A stretch of DNA of 45,355 nt from Blastopirellula marina (GCA_020721965.1 DYLS01000032.1:1-45355), one strand, 5' to 3'. Numbered from the stretch's first letter, positions 1 to 10,075 are shown. Made by a program: numbers and translations. The notes: a model not told the origin generated them from the letters alone.

Positions 1-341
1 AATCCCGACGCCGCAACCGATTCCATGCGATTCTGAAAAAGAAGTTCGGGCTAGATTTCGGATTGAGACCAACCTATTGTGCCGCAGGCAAGGCTGTCAC
101 CACATGCTGGGGTTTTTCTTGAAACTAGCGCTATAGTACTAGCAGGCGAGTCAACCGTCAGCGAGAATCCGGGCGCCAGAGGGACCTCAGGCGGCGTCGC
201 GAGGTACCCGCATCGGCCCGAGGCGAAGCGGGCATCGGGAGGGCCAGCCTCGTGACGGGCTGAAATCTGCGCCTAGAAGTCTGTTGCCGAAACTCCCTCC
301 GACCAAGCGGTGGCGGGGGATGCCGATTGTCTCGAACCAAG
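1..341. other. Left-edge intergenic stretch
   Basis: No convincing gene is visible here. In plus frame 1 the window opens with eleven sense codons followed by TGA at 34-36. This could be the very end of an upstream plus-strand gene, but the piece is too short to identify. The rest, up to the fucosidase stop codon, shows no ORF with family-like sequence and no clear terminator hairpin with a T-run. Confidence 0.4.
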
Positions 342-1736
342 TTATGGATTGGCGTCCAGGTCCAGTCGGATCACGCTGGCCGCGCTGTCCGGGGCTTTTT
401 GTGGCAGGTCGAGGACGATCGCGCCCCCCTCCGGCTTGGCGGGGACGGCGGAACCGTCAGCGACCAGGGCGGCGGCCTTGGGTCGGCCCGGCGCGCCCTC
501 CACTGTCAGGCGACCGCTCTCCGGCCACTGGAAGACGTGCAGATAAAGCCGAAGCGTGCCGTCGCCCAGCCGTTGCGACGTGCAGCGACCCCAGGGCGTG
601 GACGGCAACGGGCTGGCCTGCGTGCCATAAATCGATTCGCCGTTGACTTTCATCCAGCGACCGACCACCGCCAGCCGTTCCACGGAGGCCGCGGGAATCT
701 CGCCCTCGCCGGTCGGACCCACATTCAGCAGGTAGTTGCCACCCTTGGAGGCCGTGTCGATCACATTGCGGATCAGCGTCTCGGCGCTCTTCCAATTGTG
801 ATCGTCTTGCTTGTATCCCCACGTATCGTTCATGGTCATGCACGATTCCCAATCCACGCCGGGCAGGCCGTTGGCGGGTATTTGCTGCTCGGGCGTGCCG
901 AAGTCGCCGACGTACTCTCGATCCTCCCGGCTCAGCCCCTCCATCCCTTCGCGACCCTTGCCCACGCGGTTGTTGATGATCAGCTCGGGCTTGAGCTGGC
1001 GGAGGTAGGCGTAGATTTCGCGGCCGTCCGCCTCGGTGTACCAGTCGGGCCACTCGCCGTCGAACCACAGCACTTCGGGATTGCAGCTCTCCAACAACTC
1101 GCGGAGCTGCGCCTTCATGTACTCTATGTATTCGCGTTTGCGTTCGGGATGGATGCGGGTAGGATTATAGGCCCGATCGTTACCCCGATACTGCGCCGGG
1201 TGATGCCAGTCCATGATCGAGTAGTAGGTGCAGAAATGAAGACCTTGCTTGCGGCACTCGTCGGCCAGGGGTTTCAGCAGGTCTTTGCCCCAAGGGGTGG
1301 CGTCCACCACGTCCCAGTCGGTGACCTTGGATTCGAACAAGCAGAAGCCATCGTGGTGCTTGGAGGTAATTACGATATAGCGCATGCCCGCATCCTTGGC
1401 GATCCGCGCCCATTCCGCCGGATTATACTTCACAGGATGGAACTTCGTGGCCAGCGTTTGGTATTCCTCGATCGGGATGTTGGCTGAATTCATGATCCAC
1501 TCGCCGATCCCTCGAACGGGCTGGCCCTTCCATTCGCCCCCCGCCACGGAATAGACGCCCCAATGGATAAACATTCCGAACCGGGCTTCGCGCCACCACT
1601 GCATGCGGGCATCGCGTTGCTCGGGCGTTTCCTTGGGGATGGCAGGGGGGCTTACCGCCTCCTCAGCGCGGCCTCCAGTTAGCAACGAACACCACGCCGC
1701 GAGGAACAAGGCACCAAACCGAGCTTGCGATTTCAT
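342..1736 (-). CDS. Alpha-L-fucosidase, glycoside hydrolase family 29
   Basis: Predicted secreted retaining alpha-L-fucosidase that removes terminal L-fucose from glycans. An N-terminal signal peptide (MKSQARFG followed by a hydrophobic stretch, ending near GGRAEE) precedes the GH29 barrel. The barrel opens with the family landmarks REARFGMFIHWG and TSKHHDGFCLF. The motif LWFDGEW near residue 227 carries the family's nucleophile Asp. A beta-sandwich-like tail follows, and total length (464 residues) is normal for GH29. The ORF can be extended upstream to 1787, but ATG at 1736 is preferred because TAGGAGC lies about 7 bases before it and it yields a clean signal peptide. The next gene upstream on this strand is the DUF502 protein at 1802-2500, which has no related function. 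An exported fucosidase near a beta-helix carbohydrate protein and, far away, a FucI-like protein suggests fucose scavenging; that link is inferred. Confidence 0.93.
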   Translation of the reverse strand: MKSQARFGALFLAAWCSLLTGGRAEEAVSPPAIPKETPEQRDARMQWWREARFGMFIHWGVYSVAGGEWKGQPVRGIGEWIMNSANIPIEEYQTLATKFHPVKYNPAEWARIAKDAGMRYIVITSKHHDGFCLFESKVTDWDVVDATPWGKDLLKPLADECRKQGLHFCTYYSIMDWHHPAQYRGNDRAYNPTRIHPERKREYIEYMKAQLRELLESCNPEVLWFDGEWPDWYTEADGREIYAYLRQLKPELIINNRVGKGREGMEGLSREDREYVGDFGTPEQQIPANGLPGVDWESCMTMNDTWGYKQDDHNWKSAETLIRNVIDTASKGGNYLLNVGPTGEGEIPAASVERLAVVGRWMKVNGESIYGTQASPLPSTPWGRCTSQRLGDGTLRLYLHVFQWPESGRLTVEGAPGRPKAAALVADGSAVPAKPEGGAIVLDLPQKAPDSAASVIRLDLDANP

Positions 1737-1801
1737 GTCAGAAGCTCCTAAACGAAGTCGAACCAACGGAAAGGAAAACTTTGCCATTCCCCTCGCGTCC
1801 T

Positions 1802-2500
1802 CTATGGCGGTGGTTGATCACCTGTTTGCGATTGTACCAAAAGCTCGGGCGGAACGGCGGCCGAGGTCATGACGCCCATCGACAGGTAAATCTGCATCAA
1901 CCGGTCCACGCTCATGGGGATTTCGCGGACTTGGTTGGTGGGCACGAGCAACACGCCGCCCGACATCGGCACCGGCGCGGTGGGAAGGTACACGACGCAG
2001 TACTCGCGCTCGCCCAAGCGAAGGCGGTCGCGCGACGCCAGGAGCGCCAGAAAACCGCAGGTTTGCGTCTCGCCAAACGTGCACAACACCACGCTCATGG
2101 CAGACATCTGGGCCTTGTCTCCCGGTTGTAGCATTTTCACCATTTGGGCGGCCGTTGAATACACGCTGCCCACCAGGGGAATGCGGCCGGTGGCGGTGTC
2201 GATCCAGCCTGCCACGGCCTTCTGGATCCGCGATCGGGAGAACAGCCCCAGGGCCCAAATACCCACCGCTGCGACGATCAGCCCGGCCACCACCGCGCAG
2301 GCTTCATGCGTCACGAATGGGAGACCGATGGTCCGCAACGCCCGGCCCAGCGGCGCGTCGGCCGCGAGTAATCGCAGCAGCAAGGACGCCACCCAATTGA
2401 TGATCACCACGGTGATCAACAAGGGCAAAACCAGGATCAACCCGGATAGGAAGTTCCCGATCACCCCTTGTTGCCACAGCCAACGTAGGATCGCGCGCAT
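1802..2500 (-). CDS. DUF502 family membrane protein
   Basis: Conserved integral membrane protein of unknown function (DUF502). There are two hydrophobic helices, near residues 15-47 and 63-88. A conserved soluble part follows with the family signatures GRIPLVGSVYSTAAQMVKML, PTAPVPMSGGVLLVP and EIPMSVDRLMQIYLSMGV. Its 232-residue length matches the family. The start at 2500 is supported by AAGGAG six bases upstream. It is divergent from the beta-helix gene, and downstream it faces the fucosidase across a short gap. No biochemical role is established for the family; DUF502 proteins are widespread in Planctomycetota and Proteobacteria. Confidence 0.9.
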   Translation of the reverse strand: MRAILRWLWQQGVIGNFLSGLILVLPLLITVVIINWVASLLLRLLAADAPLGRALRTIGLPFVTHEACAVVAGLIVAAVGIWALGLFSRSRIQKAVAGWIDTATGRIPLVGSVYSTAAQMVKMLQPGDKAQMSAMSVVLCTFGETQTCGFLALLASRDRLRLGEREYCVVYLPTAPVPMSGGVLLVPTNQVREIPMSVDRLMQIYLSMGVMTSAAVPPELLVQSQTGDQPPP

Positions 2501-2842
2501 GACGTACTCCTTGCCAGGTGAAGCACTCGATAGATTTGTCGCAAAATTCGCTAGATTCGTCGCTGAATCCGTCCCATCGGGCGGGATCGAAACCTCGCGC
2601 GTTTTCTTCCCGACCCGACCCGACTCTAGCGAAAAGATCAGCTCCGATAGCTATAATAGCCCGTGCCATCCTTCCGACAACACTTTCCGATGATCGTGGC
2701 CGTTTCCGTTGCTTCTTCCAATGCCTCGCGCCGCCCTCGGATGGGAACTCTGGCGATGGCCGATACGCGGCGCGTGGTGATTTGGGTCTCGCATCGCGTA
2801 AAGCTTTTGCGGACTTGGACTACACAACACAGGAGCTGATCC
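2501..2842. other. Divergent intergenic region
   Basis: This stretch separates the minus-strand DUF502 gene from the plus-strand beta-helix gene, so both promoters should lie here. Short near-repeats of the form TAGATTYGTCGC occur at about 2530-2565. I could not place a convincing -35/-10 pair. ORFs crossing it have no family-like sequence. Confidence 0.4.
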
Positions 2843-5605
2843 ATGCAACGAAGTGGAGCCAACCGGTTGTTGACGCTCGTTTTGACGGCGTGCGGGTTGT
2901 TTTCCGGGATGTTTTCGAGCTGCCTCGGGCGAGCGGAGACGGTGCTCCACGTCAGCCCGCGGGGGGATGACCGCTGGTCGGGAGGGTTCGAATCGCCGAA
3001 CGCCGAGGGCACGGATGGTCCCTTGGCGAGTCTGATCTGAAGGGTGCCCGAGACGCCATCCGCCGCTTGAAATCGGCTGGCCAACAAGGACCGTTTCGCG
3101 TCCAGATCGCGGCCGGAGAATACCTGTCGGACGAGCCGTTGGTCCTGGAGCCGCAAGATGGGGGCGCGGCCGAGGCCCCCGTGGTTTACGAGGCGGTCGG
3201 TCCAGGCAGGCCACGATTCCTTGGTGGGCGGAGGATCACCGGTTGGCGCCAGCAGCCGGACGGCCTGTGGACGGCCCAAGTGCCCGACGTCGCCGAAGGT
3301 TGCTGGTATTTCGAGCAATTTTGGGTGAACGGGCGGCGCGCCGTCCGCGCCCGCAGCCCCAACAAGTTTTATTTCTACGTGCAACGAAAGATCGACCATT
3401 ACCGCGACCCGGCGACGGGCGAGGTCCAGGACACCGTGAATCGCGCCTTCGAAGCACGACCGGAGGACATCGCGCCCTTGCGCGGCTTGAGCGGTCGGGA
3501 GCTTCAGGACGTGACCCTTGTCACGTATCACTCCTGGGAGACCTCTCGCTCTCGCGTGGCAGGCCTGCCGCCCGAGCAGAACATCGTTACCGTGATGGCG
3601 CCGATTCCCTGGGGGTTCGCCTATTGGGGGCCGAACTGCCGCTATCACCTGGAGAACTTTCGGGCGGCGCTGGACGAGCCGGGCGAGTGGTTTCTGGATC
3701 GCGATGGGACGCTCTTCTACTTTCCGCGACCTGGCGAAGATCCGAGCACAGCCGAGGTGATCGCCCCCGTGGTGCCGGAGTTTGTGGTGGTGGCGGGCAA
3801 GCCCGACCAGGGTCAATGGGTCGAGCATGTCACCTTGCGCGGACTATCGTTCGAATATGGGCAATATACTTTGCCGCCGGAAGGTCACGCCGACGGTCAG
3901 GCCGAGGTGACCATCCCCGCTGTCGTGCTGTTGGACGGCGCGCGGCAGGTGGCCCTCGAAAGCTGCGAAATCCGGCACGTAGGAACCTGGGGCGTATGGT
4001 TTCGCCGCGGATGCCGCGACTGCCGCATGGAAAAGTGCGTGCTCGAGGATTTGGGGGCAGGCGGCGTCAAGATCGGCGAGGGCCACGGCGCCGATCTCTC
4101 CCAGGAAGATGTCCGCACCAGCCATATCACGTGCTGCAATAACATCATCCATGCGGGCGGGCGCATCCATCACGGCGCCATCGGGGTGTGGATCGGCCAC
4201 AGCGGATATAACGACATCCTCCATAACGATATCAGCGACTTCTTTTATACCGGTATTTCGGTGGGCTGGGTGTGGGGCTATGGTGATTCGCTCGCGCACC
4301 ATAATCGCATCGAATATAATCATATTCATCATCTGGGCTGGGGCGTGCTCAGCGATATGGGCGGAGTTTATACGCTCGGCGTCTCCCCGGGAACCAGCGT
4401 CAGCCATAACGTGATCCATGATGTCTATTCGTACGATCGCTATGGCCGCGGCGGCTGGGGACTGTATAACGACGAAGGGAGCAGCGGAATCGTCCTGCGG
4501 AATAATCTCGTGTATAGAACGAAAACGGGCAACTATCACCAGCACTATGGACGAGACAACGGCGTGGAGAATAATATATTCGCGCTCAGCATGGATGGCC
4601 AAATTCAACGCTCGCGAGTAGAAGACCATGTCTCGTTCTTTTTCGAGCGCAATATCGTGGTGTGGGAGGATGGCCCATTGGTCGCGGCTGGGTCGATCCA
4701 TGACGACAATGTAAAGTTCGCCTCCAACGTGTATTGGAATGGCGGGAAGGGGCCGATCGACTTTCAGGGGATGACCCTGGAGCAGCGGCAGGCCCGGGGC
4801 TGGGATCAAGGCTCCATCATCGCCGATCCCGGTTTTGTGGACGCGGAGAACGGCGACTTTCGACTGCGGCCGGATTCGCCCGCCTTGAAGGTTGGGTTCG
4901 TGCCGTTCGATTTCACGCAGGCGGGCTTGGAAGGCGACGAGGCATGGCGACGGATACCGCAAGGTTTCGAGTATCCGGAGGTGGAATGGGCGCCGCCACC
5001 GCCGCCCGCGCCTCCCCTGGCCCTGGACGAGTCATTCGAGTCCGATCCCCCCGGTCGTCCGCCGCGCGAGGGACAGGCCATTACCGAAGGGCGCGGCGAC
5101 ACCCTGGTGGTGTCCCCGGATCGGGCATCCGACGGGAGCAAGTCGCTCTCGTTTCGGGACGCCGCGGGATTGGCGAGCAGCTTCAATCCGCATTGGGTGA
5201 TCCAGCCCAATCACCGTAGCGGCACAACCTCCCTGCGGTTCGACGTGTGGTTGGGGAAGGGGGCCGTGCTGTTTCACGAGTGGCGGACCTGGGATGCGGG
5301 TCCATACCAGGTCGGGCCATCTCTTTGGGTCCGGGACGGCCAGTTGACCGTCGCCGGAAAGCCGCTGGCCCCATTGCCCGCCGAGGCCTGGATCGGCTTC
5401 CAGATCGACTGCCCGGTGGGCGAGTCGGTGAACGGTAGTTGGCGGCTCCGCGTGACGTTGCCCGACGGAAAGCTGCTGGCGTTCGACGATCTCCCCCCTG
5501 GGCAGCGGGCAGTTCCGGGATCTGACCTGGATCGGTTGGTGCAGCATGGCCGATGCGCCCACCGTGATGCATCTGGATCGCTGCGTGCTGGAAAATCGGC
5601 CGTAA
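2843..5605 (+). CDS. Right-handed parallel beta-helix protein, frameshifted twice
   Basis: Secreted carbohydrate-active-type protein, perhaps a polysaccharide lyase or glycosidase. The ATG at 2843 has AGGAG well placed upstream and starts a signal peptide, followed by the family opening [15 protein letters not shown]. That reading frame (frame 2) ends at a TGA at 3038-3040, but the homologous continuation [14 protein letters not shown] runs on in frame 1 from about 3040. The central ~800 codons are intact: a pectate-lyase-like beta-helix with many HN/NN-rich turns (for example [15 protein letters not shown] and NNIF) and a C-terminal beta-sandwich-like domain. At the six-C run 5493-5498 the frame slips back: frame 2 then reads [20 protein letters not shown] and stops at 5603-5605. 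In frame 1 the ORF instead runs to 5784 with non-family sequence. One missing base near 3037 and one extra C near 5498 would explain everything, so these may be sequencing errors or real decay. Specificity is unknown. Confidence 0.8.
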
Positions 5606-5640
5606 ATGCAGTGCTGGGCGGCGGGACACGTCTTACTCGT

Positions 5641-5668
5641 GCCGAGCCGATATTTAGCGGCTCCGGGG
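5641..5668. terminator. Hairpin between convergent genes
   Basis: An inverted repeat, GAGCCG (5644-5649) and CGGCTC (5658-5663) around an AT-rich eight-base loop, is extended outward by further G-C pairing. It sits in the 85-bp gap between the ends of the convergent beta-helix and desaturase genes. No T-run follows on either strand, so the terminator role is inferred from position only. Confidence 0.35.
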
Positions 5669-5690
5669 CACGATGCGGAGGCCTGGCCCG

Positions 5691-6779
5691 TCAGCCCGCG
5701 AAGGCATTCGCTGCGATACCCGAGCTAGCCGCCCCACGCCACAGTTCCCCAAGTTGCCGCATGAGGGACGTTCGCGTCGTCTGATGGTAAGGGGAGTCGG
5801 CCGGCAGATGTGCGGCGAGTCGCCGATGGGCCCGGCCCAAATTGTGATAGGGCATGCTGGGAAACAGATGATGTACCGCGTGATAGCGGAGTCCCACGGG
5901 GGCCCAAAGCTCGTTCAGCCAGGGCCGGGTGGGATAGTTCAGCGAGTCCAAGACCTGCTCGGCGAACGTGACCGGGGCCGGTTCGAAGGCGTAACGATGC
6001 GCCCCCAACGTCCGCAATGCGTTCACCAGCACCACGAATACCGCCGTGGCATACGCCTGGATCAGAAAGGGGATCGGCAGGCGATGGAGCAACAGCGGCG
6101 GGACCAGAAAAATGCCCCATACCCAAAGGAAGCAAAGCCCTTCCTGCACGCGAATCCAGAACAGCTCCCCTGGCGTCGGATGGGGGCGAAGATACTTCGG
6201 ATCGATGACCATGGATGAGGCATGGGCATGGACCCAGGCCCGGATTCGCGGGCTGATCCATGCCAATGGGCTGAGCACCGCGAAGCGAAAGACGACCAGC
6301 GGCGGGATGAGGAAGCTGCTGAGCAGGTACTTGACGATCTCCCACCGGGGTCGCCGCGCGAAAGGGAGATACTCGCCGTCTTGGTCGGTGGCATAGGTCG
6401 TCTTGCGGTGGTGGTCGTGGTGCGTTTGATACACGAACGATGGGAGCAGGAACGGTGTGCCGCAGAGCAGGTTCCAAACAAGCGTGAACGCCCGCATCTT
6501 GCCCCGCGGAAAATGTGCGATTTCGTGAATGAACAAGGCTGCCCGATAGTACGCGAACGCCGACGCGAAAAAACAGGCCAATTGTTGTACGGAAAAGAGC
6601 GGAGTCCGGCGAACCAGGGCAAAGCACACGGAGCCGATCAGGAACGAGGCGAGGAAGTCGGCCCAGTAAATGGCCGGATTCCGCGAAAAGAGCTCCTGAA
6701 CCAGTCGCTTGGCCTCAACAGGAGAGAAGTTCGCATTGGAATGTGGAGCGTTTTTATAAACATTACCCGTCTCGGTCAT
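5691..6779 (-). CDS. Membrane fatty acid desaturase family protein
   Basis: Integral-membrane di-iron desaturase/hydroxylase-type enzyme acting on fatty acyl chains or another lipid. The three His boxes of the superfamily are present: HEIAH (residues 85-89), HHDHH (120-124) and HAVHH (about residue 297). Four or more hydrophobic segments separate them, and the 362-residue length is usual. Sequence around the third box ([23 protein letters not shown]) is typical of the FA_desaturase family. The start is taken as ATG at 6779. The gene stands alone between a convergent neighbour and a long upstream intergenic region. Regiospecificity and substrate cannot be told; carotenoid- or sphingolipid-type desaturases share these boxes. 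Confidence 0.9.
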   Translation of the reverse strand: MTETGNVYKNAPHSNANFSPVEAKRLVQELFSRNPAIYWADFLASFLIGSVCFALVRRTPLFSVQQLACFFASAFAYYRAALFIHEIAHFPRGKMRAFTLVWNLLCGTPFLLPSFVYQTHHDHHRKTTYATDQDGEYLPFARRPRWEIVKYLLSSFLIPPLVVFRFAVLSPLAWISPRIRAWVHAHASSMVIDPKYLRPHPTPGELFWIRVQEGLCFLWVWGIFLVPPLLLHRLPIPFLIQAYATAVFVVLVNALRTLGAHRYAFEPAPVTFAEQVLDSLNYPTRPWLNELWAPVGLRYHAVHHLFPSMPYHNLGRAHRRLAAHLPADSPYHQTTRTSLMRQLGELWRGAASSGIAANAFAG

Positions 6780-7340
6780 AGCGCTACCTCACGGCTCGGG
6801 AATGGGATGGGTTCGAGTAGTGGGGCAGGGTCTCATCCAGACGGAGTGAAGCACCTCAGGGTCTGCCGCCAGGGTAGCCCTGCTCTCACGCCGCGCTACA
6901 ATTGGGCCTTTTCCTTTTCGAGTTCGTAGGAATCCTTTCGGTTACATCGCGGTTGTGTCAGTTATCGGCTGCGCGGCCCTCCGGCGCCCGAGTAATTATA
7001 CCCAAAGGCATCTCTTAGGCTATGTATTTTGTTTATGTTATGCAGATCATCCATTCTATCTATATAGTGCAGTATTCTGTTTCGATGACACTCTTGTTTG
7101 ACATCGGTAACCGTTATCCGCGACAATGATATTTTGGCTCAAGGTGGAACTTCCCCGCGATGGGCACAGGATCGCGGCAGCGATACCTCGGCTGGGGCTG
7201 AGGGTTGAATACCTCTACAGCGTGATCGATGCCGGGACGAGTGTTGTGGAAATAGCAACATGGGCGTTCTGGCGGGTGTTTGTCGCTCCTGTTGTTGCTG
7301 TCGTCACGGCAGTTGTTTCAATGGCTCCGGGGGTTCTGCA
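6780..7340. other. Intergenic region, locally AT-rich
   Basis: This is the divergent spacer between the desaturase and the PQQ-like gene. About 6990-7100 is clearly richer in A and T than the surroundings. It holds the candidate promoter at 7098-7127. An ORF from 7126 crosses into the PQQ-like gene in another frame and has no family-like sequence, so I do not call it. Confidence 0.4.
7098..7127 (+). promoter_or_regulatory. Candidate sigma70-type promoter
   Basis: TTGACA (7098-7103) is followed after 18 bases by GACAAT (7122-7127), at the edge of an AT-rich stretch and upstream of the PQQ-like gene. The spacer contains GGTAACCGTTA (7107-7117), the reverse complement of a motif that recurs near 13126 and 43624. 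Confidence 0.5.
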
Positions 7341-8633
7341 ATGCGAGGTCTATTTGGCGCGGCTTGGTCCATCGTTCTTGCGGTGGTTGGCATGGTTTGG
7401 CAGGGGACAGTCGGCTGGGCGGCCGATTGGCCGGAGTTCCACGGCCCGAAACGAGACAACATCTGCCCCGAGACCGGCTTGTTGGATCAATGGCCCGAGG
7501 GAGGCCCCAAGCTGCTGTGGAAGTTGGAGGGTTTGGGGCGAGGTTACTCGACGGTTTCCATTGCGGGGGGGCGGCTGTACACGATGGGCGACCGCCCGAA
7601 TTCGCAAGGACGCGACCGCCAATACGTGATCGCCTACGATCTGGAAACCCGGGAGGAGCTTTGGGCCGCGGAGGTCGGTCCCCCCCACTCGGACGGCGGC
7701 CCACGATGCACACCCACGGTAAGCGGCGACAAGGTCTATGCCATTGGCACCAGCGGCGACCTGGTCTGCCTGAACGCCAAAAATGGCAGTCTTGTCTGGC
7801 GAAAGAACTTCGAAAGCGACTTCGGCGGCAAGATGATGTCGGTCTGGCGGTTCAGCGAATCTCCCCTCGTGGACGGTGAAAAGCTGGTCTGCACGCCGGG
7901 TGGAGACAAGGCCCTGCTGGTCGCCTTGAACAAAGATACGGGCGAGACGATTTGGGAGTGCGACCCGGGCGACCTGGGACCGGCCGGGCAGGACGGCGCC
8001 GGCTACTGCTCTATCGTCGTCGCCGAAATTCAGGGCCTGCGGCAATACGTGACCGTTGTCGGCCGCGGCGCCGTCGCCGTCGAGGCCCAAGCGGGTAAAC
8101 TGCTGTGGAACTACAATCGCATCGCCAATGGGGTGGCCAACATCACGTGCCCCATCGTTCAGGACAACCACGTCTTTGTTACCACCAGTTATCGCACCGG
8201 CTGTGCGCTGGTCGATGTGGAGCGGGCCGGCGATCGCTGGTCGGCGAAGGAGGTCTATTTCTTCGATTACCATCACTTCGCCAACCACCACGGCGGCGTT
8301 GTATTGGTCGGCGACGCCATCTTCGGCGGTAACGGGCAGAATCAGGGGGCGCCGACCTGCCTCGATTTCCTGACTGGCGAGATCAATTGGAAGGAACGGG
8401 CCTTGGCGAGAGGCTCCGCGGCGGTCTTGTACGCCGATGGGAAGCTCTATTTCCGTTATGAGTCTGGATTGGTGGCCTTGATCGCCGCCGACCCCAAGGA
8501 ATTTCGTGTGATCAGTAGCTTCACGCCGGAGGTCGTGGACGGCCCGGCTTGGCCGCATCCCGTCATCTGCGATGGCAAGCTGTATCTTCGGGCACACAAC
8601 GTGTTGATGTGCTATGACGTCAAGGGTGACTGA
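7341..8633 (+). CDS. PQQ-like beta-propeller repeat protein
   Basis: Exported propeller protein built of PQQ/WD40-like blades. A signal peptide (MRGLFGAAWSIVLAVVGMVW) ends near GWAAD. The planctomycete-style opening WPEFHGPKRDNICPETGLL follows, then repeats such as QYVIAYDLETREELW, DLVCLNAKNGSLVW, LLVALNKDTGETIWE and AVEAQAGKLLW, which are blade-end motifs with the conserved Trp. The ORF is open from 7260, but ATG at 7341 gives the clean signal peptide and has a GGGGG tract seven bases upstream. No catalytic haem or calcium site was recognised, so it is more likely a binding or scaffolding propeller than an active quinoprotein dehydrogenase. It overlaps the BtuF-like gene by 20 bp, implying co-transcription. 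Confidence 0.88.
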   Translation: MRGLFGAAWSIVLAVVGMVWQGTVGWAADWPEFHGPKRDNICPETGLLDQWPEGGPKLLWKLEGLGRGYSTVSIAGGRLYTMGDRPNSQGRDRQYVIAYDLETREELWAAEVGPPHSDGGPRCTPTVSGDKVYAIGTSGDLVCLNAKNGSLVWRKNFESDFGGKMMSVWRFSESPLVDGEKLVCTPGGDKALLVALNKDTGETIWECDPGDLGPAGQDGAGYCSIVVAEIQGLRQYVTVVGRGAVAVEAQAGKLLWNYNRIANGVANITCPIVQDNHVFVTTSYRTGCALVDVERAGDRWSAKEVYFFDYHHFANHHGGVVLVGDAIFGGNGQNQGAPTCLDFLTGEINWKERALARGSAAVLYADGKLYFRYESGLVALIAADPKEFRVISSFTPEVVDGPAWPHPVICDGKLYLRAHNVLMCYDVKGD

Positions 8634-9639
8634 ACCGCGGCATCGGGACCGGAAGACGATTCGGTCGAGGCATCCATCGTCCCTCCCGGCGGGGTCTTGG
8701 CGGGCGAGGCACCTCTTGCCGTTGGTCTGGATTCTGATGGGGTCTGTCCTGCTAGGGGTTGCGGTCGGATGCCGCCGCGACGCGGCGCCGCGCCTCCCGG
8801 AAACCGGCTCCAAGGCCCAGCCGATCACGTCCACGAACCCGCATCGAGTAGTATCCTTGGCCCCCAGTATTACGGAGACTTTGTTCGCGCTGGGGCTGGG
8901 GGATCGGGTGGTTGGCGTGACGGATTTCTGCCGTCATCCCCCGGGGGTGGCGAAGTTCCCTAAAGTGGGTGGATATCTCAACCCCAGCGTGGAGGCCGTG
9001 CTTCGCTTGCGCCCCGACCTGGTGATCGTCCCTGCCGGTGCTCAGCAGCTTCGGGAGAAGTTCAGTCGATTTTCCTTGTCCGTCTTGGAGGTGGACCATC
9101 GCAGCCTGGATGGGGTGTTCGCGTCGTTTGGGGTGATCGGCAAGACCTTCGACGAGGAAGAGCGGGCAAAACAAGTAGCCGGGGCGCTCCGCTCAAAGCT
9201 GGATCACGTGGCAAGCCGTTGCAAGGGGCTTCCCCGCCCCCGCGTCCTATTGGCGATCGATCGCATGATCGAAAAGGATCGTCTGCGGGATGTGTATGTG
9301 GCGGGCGACGACGGGTTTCTCGATCAAGTCATCACATTGGCTGGGGGCGAGAATGCCGCGAGACACCTGGGCATCCCCTTCCCTGTCCTGTCCGCCGAGG
9401 GAATCCTCCGCATCAACCCGGATGTAATCGTGGATTTGGTGGGCGACATGCCCGACTCCGCCTCGCGGCGTCAAGAGATTCTGAGCGGCTGGCGGCAGGT
9501 GGCGGAGGTGGCGGCGGTGCGGACGGGTCGCGTATACCCCCTGTTCGACGTGCCCGTTGTTCCCGGACCGAGGACGCCGCAGTTGGTCGAGCGGCTTGCC
9601 AGGTGCTTCCATCCCGATTTGGATTGGCCGGACGAGTAG
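8614..9639 (+). CDS. BtuF-like periplasmic binding lipoprotein
   Basis: Substrate-binding protein of the vitamin B12/iron-complex ABC uptake class. A basic N-terminus and a hydrophobic stretch end at a lipobox-like AVGC. The classical domain start RVVSLAPSITETLFALGLGDRVVGVT follows, and later VGGYLNPSVEAVLRLRPDLVI and LAGGENAA, all typical of the TroA-like fold. The mature domain of about 280 residues is normal for the class. The start overlaps the end of the PQQ-like gene by 20 bp. No BtuC-type permease or BtuD-type ATPase lies nearby, so the transporter must be encoded elsewhere or this is an orphan receptor. The ligand cannot be told from sequence. Confidence 0.88.
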   Translation: MTSRVTEPRHRDRKTIRSRHPSSLPAGSWRARHLLPLVWILMGSVLLGVAVGCRRDAAPRLPETGSKAQPITSTNPHRVVSLAPSITETLFALGLGDRVVGVTDFCRHPPGVAKFPKVGGYLNPSVEAVLRLRPDLVIVPAGAQQLREKFSRFSLSVLEVDHRSLDGVFASFGVIGKTFDEEERAKQVAGALRSKLDHVASRCKGLPRPRVLLAIDRMIEKDRLRDVYVAGDDGFLDQVITLAGGENAARHLGIPFPVLSAEGILRINPDVIVDLVGDMPDSASRRQEILSGWRQVAEVAAVRTGRVYPLFDVPVVPGPRTPQLVERLARCFHPDLDWPDE

Positions 9640-10075
9640 TCGCAACCCCCCACTTCGGGCAGAAGTCCCCTCCTGCGATTGCCACCAAAGAATCCGGCCT
9701 GGGAGGGGTGTCGCTGGTGCATCCACCTCGGGCTGACGCCCGAGGCTCATGTGCGCTGGCGCGAACATCCCCACGCAACATAGATCACGAGCCACCAGCG
9801 CCGATGAGCCACCAGCGTAAGCTGGTGGTGGGAAAACCGCGCGCCGATGACCGATCGCCATAATCTGGTGGTGATCCGTTTCGAATGCAGCAATTTCGGC
9901 TTTACTTCGCGTCGCAATGGCTCCGATTGGCGAAACTTTGACGGAAATAGCGATTTTGCGGAATATTCCTGCTGTTCGGGCTGCGAATTGCCGATTACGG
10001 TTTTGCGAGTATTTTGGTCCACGATTCCAGCTCCCCCCTGCCTGGGGAAATCGTGTTGCCACGGAGGATGACCGC
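9640..10075. other. Intergenic region with hairpin repeats
   Basis: This gap lies between the BtuF-like gene and the BBP7-type gene. Its main content is the composite hairpin element at 9726-9828. The ORF of the downstream gene is open through 9917-10075, but the sequence there is not signal-peptide-like, so I leave it non-coding. Confidence 0.45.
9726..9828. repeat. Composite hairpin repeat (type B plus inverted type A)
   Basis: On the left, CCTCGGGC (9726-9733), loop TGAC, GCCCGAGG (9738-9745). On the right, CCACCAGC (9809-9816), loop GTAA, GCTGGTGG (9821-9828), with an extra half copy GAGCCACCAGCG at about 9789-9800. The two hairpins face each other and are joined by about 60 bp that resembles the spacer of the copy at 32855-32972. 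Confidence 0.85.

Noticed and set aside
2638-3828. Long minus-strand ORF opposite the beta-helix gene
   Set aside because: Low-quality His/Arg-rich shadow sequence; the plus strand carries the family motifs and signal peptide.
7126-7629. ORF upstream of and overlapping the PQQ-like gene
   Set aside because: It runs into the PQQ-like gene in another frame and has no family-like sequence.
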